Under the pieces are notes generated by a model. The model ran no database searches, was not told where the DNA came from, and was given only the letters and a program-made list of their open reading frames with translations. A stretch of DNA of 64,000 nt, taken from positions 1,054,001-1,118,000 of the forward strand of contig JAJTTP010000001.1 of the NCBI GenBank assembly GCA_023313575.1, in the 5' to 3' direction. Positions within the stretch are counted from its first letter, which is position 1. The number at the start of each line of letters is the position of its first letter. Positions 58,398 to 64,000 of the stretch are shown here, piece after piece. The position numbers were made by a program, and so were the translations under genes. Source of the DNA: Eutypella sp. D-1 (lineage: Eukaryota > Ascomycota > Sordariomycetes > Xylariales > Diatrypaceae).

Positions 58398-61300
58398 TGT
58401 GTTTTGCGATATGTGCCTTTCTTTTCTCTTTTCCCTATTCCCTTTTTTTTCTTTCCGCGTTGTCCGTCTCCTTTCTCTCTGTCTCCTACTGATTTAGGTG
58501 TCGGCAAGTAGGGCGCCTGGTCAGTGTATATGAAAATACATTAAAAAATACTGGAGCTCGGGCCAACCAAGGGTGTATCGTGTATAAGGCGTGCCCTACT
58601 TATTGTCTACTAGTAGGGTTCACGTAGAGAGAAAATAAGGCTATATATTCTAAGAAAGAATTTAAAAAAACGAGTGTGTGGCTTGAGTTATTTAGGATAG
58701 CATAAAGGATAGAGGATTGTTCACCAGCCCAGCGAGAGAAGAGGGACAAAGCGACAGCAAGTTCTTAGAATCAAGAATCGATGTATTATATAGAATGCAT
58801 AGGGAAAAGAAGCTTCAGATTAGATAAAGAGGGAGAGAAGAGGGGAGGGGGGGGGTTGTTTATTAGGTATGTCTTCTAGACGAGGCGCAAAGGAAGCGAA
58901 AGAAGGTGAAGAGGACGACGGTACGAAGGCCGGGAGGAAACCCGTGCTCAAGATATGAATTTCTATGTATGCTATCCATGGGGTTTGTTGGTTACTACCG
59001 AGGGGGCGGCGGCGGCTGCGGCACGGCATGATTAGGATATAAATATAGGTACACAAGTTGGTTGGTTGCTTTAAGTGCCAGGCTATGTACCTAAGTTTGT
59101 ATGTTACATCCATAATAATAATTGCCCATCCAGTTACATGCACATGCATACCATACCACCTTGGGCATGATAGATCCATTTCCATTTGAATATTGTCCCA
59201 TTATACGCGCCTAAAATCACCTACCTAAGTACATTACCTAAAGCTCGCCATAACCACTAACGATGGTGGGTTGATGGGTTTTGTCAATACTTAGGTATGG
59301 ACCCATACTTGTATGTATGGAAATGGGTTAGTTAGGTGAAAGTCCCTGCATGCTAGCCTTGGAAGGGGGCCCTCGTATAGCGGTCTTTTAACCTTCTCAG
59401 GTGTTGCCTAGACGGCCTGCCTGCGGGTACCTGAGAAGATGAAAAGGCGACAAGACGGGAAAGAACGGACGAGATGGATAAGTTGTACGAGGTAAACGGA
59501 GTATCTAACCTGCTAGAGCTTTAGTCTGGAGGGCACTATTTTTTTTTTAACTTGTGGTACCGTCCAGCCTGCCAGCCCATCTTACCCACCCTGTCTGCCA
59601 CCTTCGCAAATACTGGCGGACCCCCTTTTTAAGAACCAATCCCATGCTGTTAAATCTGGGTTTGGTATCCACTGATATCGAGGTCTGGAACGATAGAAGG
59701 CTTCGATCCCCCCTTTTGGCCCCTCTACCCTTTCCAAAGTTGGCGCGCCCCAATGCAGACCCCCCCTGGTCTTTGGAAATGAGTGGGATCAAAAGATCTC
59801 CCACTCAGACACTATGATTGGTCAGCGCGATTAAGGTCAGAAACAACTGGGGCATTGCCTAAATAAGAAAAGAAAATATGGGTTTGTCTGTTCGGGTCTT
59901 TTCACCCTGGGAAAGTTCCATCACTTCTATCAAACCGCTCTGTTGGTACGATACGATCTCTCCGTGCAGGTACCACGGATGTATGTATGTATGTGCCTAA
60001 GTCTGTAGGAGAACCGTAGGTAGGATTCGTTTCCTTAAGGGTCTCACGGTAGTGACTTGAGCGCCGAAAGACAAGTCAAAAGTCAAATTGCCCAAGTCAA
60101 AATAAGTTCAAGACAGGGTGTACTGAGTGTTCTGTGACAATGTCGCTCAAGAGTCGAGATAGAAGACATGGTTGCATGTTTAATTATTGATCTGATCTCG
60201 ATTGGATGCCGCACCTTACCAGTCGCGCAGCCACCAGCACCCCAACTACTCAGGCTTGTCAGGTATGTAGTTTTACCGTATCCTATCGCCTGATCCGGTC
60301 AAATTAGATGAGGACCAATTCTACTTGTACATGCTTAAAGTAAAGGTGTAATCCCCCCCATCCTCGTATATCTTGATATTGCCTTATCACCGAGTCAAAT
60401 GTGTATCCATCTTACTGCCGACATATGCAAGATAAAGCTGGATGATGGTCATATATTTAGGTCGTACGGCTGCAACTTTCTAAATAACCTCGTGCTACTT
60501 GGCAATCCACCAAACTACTGGTCTGGATGTATGCACGGAGTGTGTTGGAGATGTTGTTTTCTGGCTTCATTTCATTGCACGGTATAGCAAAGGTTATACG
60601 ATGCGCGATAAGCCTGCCAGTTGTGAAGTGGGATGATATCGCGATTGTATTTATAGACCACTTGGGACACGACAACCGGCAGGATCCTGCACACACACAC
60701 AAACTCCAAGAGCGCCTATCGATAGAGTATTACAGCATGAGCAACAGGGCAGCACACGTGCGCATTATAATCAACCTTCTTCCCCACGATCTATGTGCCA
60801 CCCGTCCCGAGACATAGTAGTACTATAGGGGGCGGGATGTCGAAGAAAAGGGGGGGCGGCGAAATTCCAATCGCCCTTGATGCATCCGGAAAAAGGTCTT
60901 TCGGGATTGTCTTAATAATCAACACGTGAGACCCGATGTCTCTCAAAGGCGAGATGAAACACTTGCTTCCTATATTGTATCTGCACCATACAGTTTCATA
61001 CAGTTCAGATCCAGAATCCATTGTATAGAAGGAACAGAAACTCTTTTACTAGTATGCGCTTCGCCGGGTCCGACTTTTTGAAAACCCGGTCCCCATCCAT
61101 CCCCTTTTATTGACATGCATGAATGATAGCCCCCTTTCCTTGCTTTCTTCCAACTGGAGATCTCCACGTGGGTCTATAAATAGTGCTTATATAGGCATAT
61201 GTAGGCCTCGCTGTGTATGCATCGGTAACCCGATATTATTTCGCCGGATTGTTAGTTCAACTTATCTATCACCATCCAAGTATAGCGGGCTCATATATAG

Positions 61301-63471
61301 ACGCGAAGGCTAATCGTCGAGGGATGCTGGAGCTTTAAATCCTTCCATCCACCACGTACTACGTATTTGTCATCATCAGAGACAATCCCTCCTTGTATGT
61401 ACTACAAGAGAGGACGGAAAGATTATCTGTGTAAAAGTAACTCTCCCCGAACCATCATCTGACATTCGAGTATCCACCGAGGTATTCTTTCATTTTCTCA
61501 TTATTGCGTTCGCTCATGATATCTGTCGATGAATTACATATTCATAACTGAAAGAGAGAAAAAAAAACCTCGTATCAGAAAGGCCGACGCACGTTTCATA
61601 GCCAGTCGTATGAGAATGCCGGTACGTAAAACATAGGTAATTGTGCCGGGCGCGATAGTTATGTACAGTACAGTAACTACACAGTAACCAGGTAGTATTT
61701 CCTACCAGCCGGTTAGATCCGATCGTGCCCAGGCAGCCAGGTCAGGTCAGGCCAGGCCAGGCGTTGTTATGTGCATTGGCGGGCTTCCTTCGCTGCGCGT
61801 GCTGGAGCTAGGCACGTTCGCTGCTCTGCCGATCTCCCGTCCCTGACACACTAAAACTAGAGTCCAATACCTAACTTGAGCGCTTACTTACTTAAGTATC
61901 TACTTATATATCGATCTAGAAGGACTTGCTTTTAGATCCAATGCTTAGAAAAGGTTGTATTGACATTTAAAGCGACATCGCGACAACACCGCCAACCATA
62001 GCAAGCGAGACTGGGGAAACGGCTTGCCGAGAACGTCGCGCCGGGCGTGACAGTGGCAGTGCAAAGCGTGTCGCTTGGCTGGCTGGCTGGCCTTTCTTTT
62101 AGCGCTGTCTCACCAGCCGTACACGAGCTGGCCCAGCGCGTTATGTAACTTATGTTCTGGGGCTCTGCCAAGTCGTTAGAGCTGGACACAAGAACTCCTC
62201 GGTGTCCAGGGGTAAAATGGCCATACATGCCGTTCGGTTTCTTGTGTCAACCGCGACTTCTGCGCCTGTCCAGTTCAGCTGCTCATGTCTTTTGTGAAGG
62301 GCGTAGAACCCCTCGCCCTCCCCCTCCCCCCGGCCGGCTTCAGGCCCCCCCAATTCGGACGCGCTGGTACCGTGTAGTTATGGCGGCGGTAGGATTGTGA
62401 CTAGGTGTTTGAACAAATTAGTTAAACTCATAAGTAGCAGCGTCACGTTATGATTTTTTATGAGCATTTCTGATCTTGCACGAAGTTCTTTACCAAGCCA
62501 GTATTTTCGCAGGCCGAATCTTCTGGTCCAACTACTATGTGATAGTTAGTTGTTGTCTGGGGGGAGCTGGAGTGCGAAGTGAGGCTCGACCGTCGCGTTT
62601 GTTCGCGGGAACGGAATGTCCTGGCTACTGCCGCTGTCTCCGTTTGCACATCCCAGCGGAGATTTCCCCGTCCTTAACTATATGCCTTAACTGTATGGGG
62701 TGACCCCGAGCCATATCTGCTATCAGCCCCGGACTCCCTCATTGTCCACGGCGGTAAAGATGGGCCTTCCCGAGGCGAGGCGTGGGGGTGGCATGGTCGT
62801 TGGGCCGCTCGTCTTTCGAGTCGTGAGAATTTGTGTTACACGATTGCCTACCGTGGACGTCCAACCATATTGGAAGATACTGTTTGCATCGGCATCCCAG
62901 AACTAGTCATTTACTGAGGAGGTAGACGCTGGTTTGTCGGGGGCCGTTGGAAGTCTCCCATCCATACCCGTTATCCGTCTCGCATGGTGCCTCCACGGCC
63001 TCCGGCAGACAATGCAAATGTGTCGTGGAGCGTTTCGGGTGAGAGACATAGGTAGGGCTCGATCAATGATGCCTAGTCTTCGGACTGCAGAACCACCCAA
63101 GAGACAGCAGTCGCTAAGCGAAGTTCATGGAATGTCCTGGCTGAGGCAACAGCTTTGTTCCGATCGAAAAACACGATTCAGGAGAAGGTTGTCGCAGAAT
63201 GCTGCGTACAAGCTTTGATACCGAGAACCCTCTACTACAAACGCGCAAGAGCTGGTGTCCGTACTCGTTCCAAGATCCATGCATATATATATACCAAATA
63301 TGTGATCCAGGTGAAGTAGTCTCGTCTCGGCAGACTCGACACAGAAGAAATTCAAACACATAGGATTCGAAGAAAGCCAAAGCAACGTCGATTTTCCCAA
63401 CAAGGAATCATCTCAAGCTCAGTCCAAAGACGCTTCGATACGGGCTTTTTTTTTTTGAAAAAACGGCGAAA
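58398..63471. other. gene-poor stretch
   Basis: About 5 kb without a recognisable gene. TACCTA/TAGGTA motifs are frequent (59.2-59.5 kb, 60.0 kb). Tandem GTATG units lie near 59979-59992 and CAGGTCAGG/CAGGCCAGG units near 61735-61765. Open frames up to 121 codons (58820-59185, -) are low in complexity. A gene with short exons, or a non-coding RNA, cannot be excluded. Confidence 0.5.
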
Positions 63472-64000
63472 ATGCTCGACAAGTTCTCAACTTTTCAACT
63501 CGGGGGTCTCCTCCGACTCATCGTGAGCGGTGGAGGCAAATGGCTCAAGCGTATACTAAACGTGAGCGCGGGCACCGCCGTGTCCGCTAATCGTCAACTG
63601 ACCTACGTAAAGCCCAGGTGGAAACGGCAGGAGCTACCCGGCGAGGAAGAAGGTCCGTCGCCGAGTCACCCCGACTGCACGATCGTCTTCCTGCTGGGAC
63701 CTCCGGGGGCCGGAAAAGGGACACAGTCCGCGTTCCTGAGGGCGGCGGTCCCGGGGCTCACGCACCTGTCCTACGGCGACCTGGTGCGGTACCAGGACGG
63801 GATTCCCGGGTCGTGGGTGAGTAGTCTGCCGCGGCGGGGCGAAGGCAGCAGCAGCCCCGTGGTTCCCGCGGACGCGGCGGGGCGGCTGCTCAGCGAGACC
63901 ATCATGGCCGGCGCGGCGTCGCACGGGCAGCGGCTCTGGCTCGTCGACGGGTTCCCGCGCACCGCGCCGCACGTGGCGGCCTGGACCGCTGCTGGCTTGC
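63472..64000 (+). CDS. Adenylate/UMP kinase family protein, 5' part, cut by window edge
   Basis: Open from the ATG at 63472 to the last base, giving about 176 residues and no stop. The P-loop GPPGAGKGTQ (residues 76-85) and the VDGFPRT segment (about 162-168) identify the nucleoside monophosphate kinase family, which moves a phosphate from ATP to AMP or UMP. The 70 residues before the P-loop are longer than in ordinary adenylate kinases. A stretch of about 30 residues between LSYGDLVRYQ and the ETIMAGAASHG segment is also unusual. Because the C-terminus lies outside the window I cannot tell AMP from UMP/CMP specificity. An intron may lie in the odd middle part (GTGAGTAGTC at about 63815 would be a donor). 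Confidence 0.8.
   Translation, partial: MLDKFSTFQLGGLLRLIVSGGGKWLKRILNVSAGTAVSANRQLTYVKPRWKRQELPGEEEGPSPSHPDCTIVFLLGPPGAGKGTQSAFLRAAVPGLTHLSYGDLVRYQDGIPGSWVSSLPRRGEGSSSPVVPADAAGRLLSETIMAGAASHGQRLWLVDGFPRTAPHVAAWTAAGL

Overview
The window is nuclear DNA of a filamentous ascomycete (Pezizomycotina). The genes have short GT-AG introns (about 50-100 bases, often with CTAAC/CTAAT-like branch sites), the protein families are typical of fungi (DUF7703, rhodopsin-domain 7-TM, GT90, fungal-type UbiA prenyltransferase, Bos1), and one AT-rich block looks mutated by repeat-induced point mutation (RIP). I cannot name the species or class.

Layout. 1-3.6 kb: no convincing gene; one decayed LTR-like repeat (318-791). 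3.8-4.2 kb: a small secreted protein with eight cysteines. 4.8-7.0 kb (-): a broken laccase. 8.5-14.6 kb (+): an O-methyltransferase, a seven-helix rhodopsin-domain protein and a UbiA-type prenyltransferase. 15.3-28.8 kb: a gene-free, extremely AT-rich island made of nested copies of one Ty3/gypsy family. Several LTR edges and 5-base target duplications can still be read, so part of the insertion order can be worked out. 29.15-30.55 kb (+): an FAD monooxygenase. The methyltransferase, prenyltransferase and monooxygenase look like tailoring genes for a prenylated aromatic (meroterpenoid-like) compound, with the retrotransposon nest sitting inside the set. No polyketide synthase or terpene cyclase is visible.

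31.5-38.4 kb holds housekeeping-type genes: the Golgi SNARE Bos1 (whose first exon appears to be only the start codon), a DUF7703 membrane protein and a DUF985 cupin. 38.4-45.6 kb is gene-poor and carries a 217-bp solo LTR with a perfect target duplication. 45.7-49.0 kb holds two tandem paralogues with an F-box-like N-terminus and the same intron position. 49.8-53.2 kb holds a nitrilase followed by an amidase, a plausible nitrile/amide-degrading pair. 54.4-55.3 kb is a beta-carbonic anhydrase with a possible mitochondrial leader, and 56.7-58.4 kb (-) a GT90 glycosyltransferase. 58.5-63.4 kb shows no gene, and the right edge cuts an adenylate/UMP kinase-family gene.

Gene models were built by hand from reading frames, splice motifs and remembered family motifs. 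No database search or transcript evidence was available.
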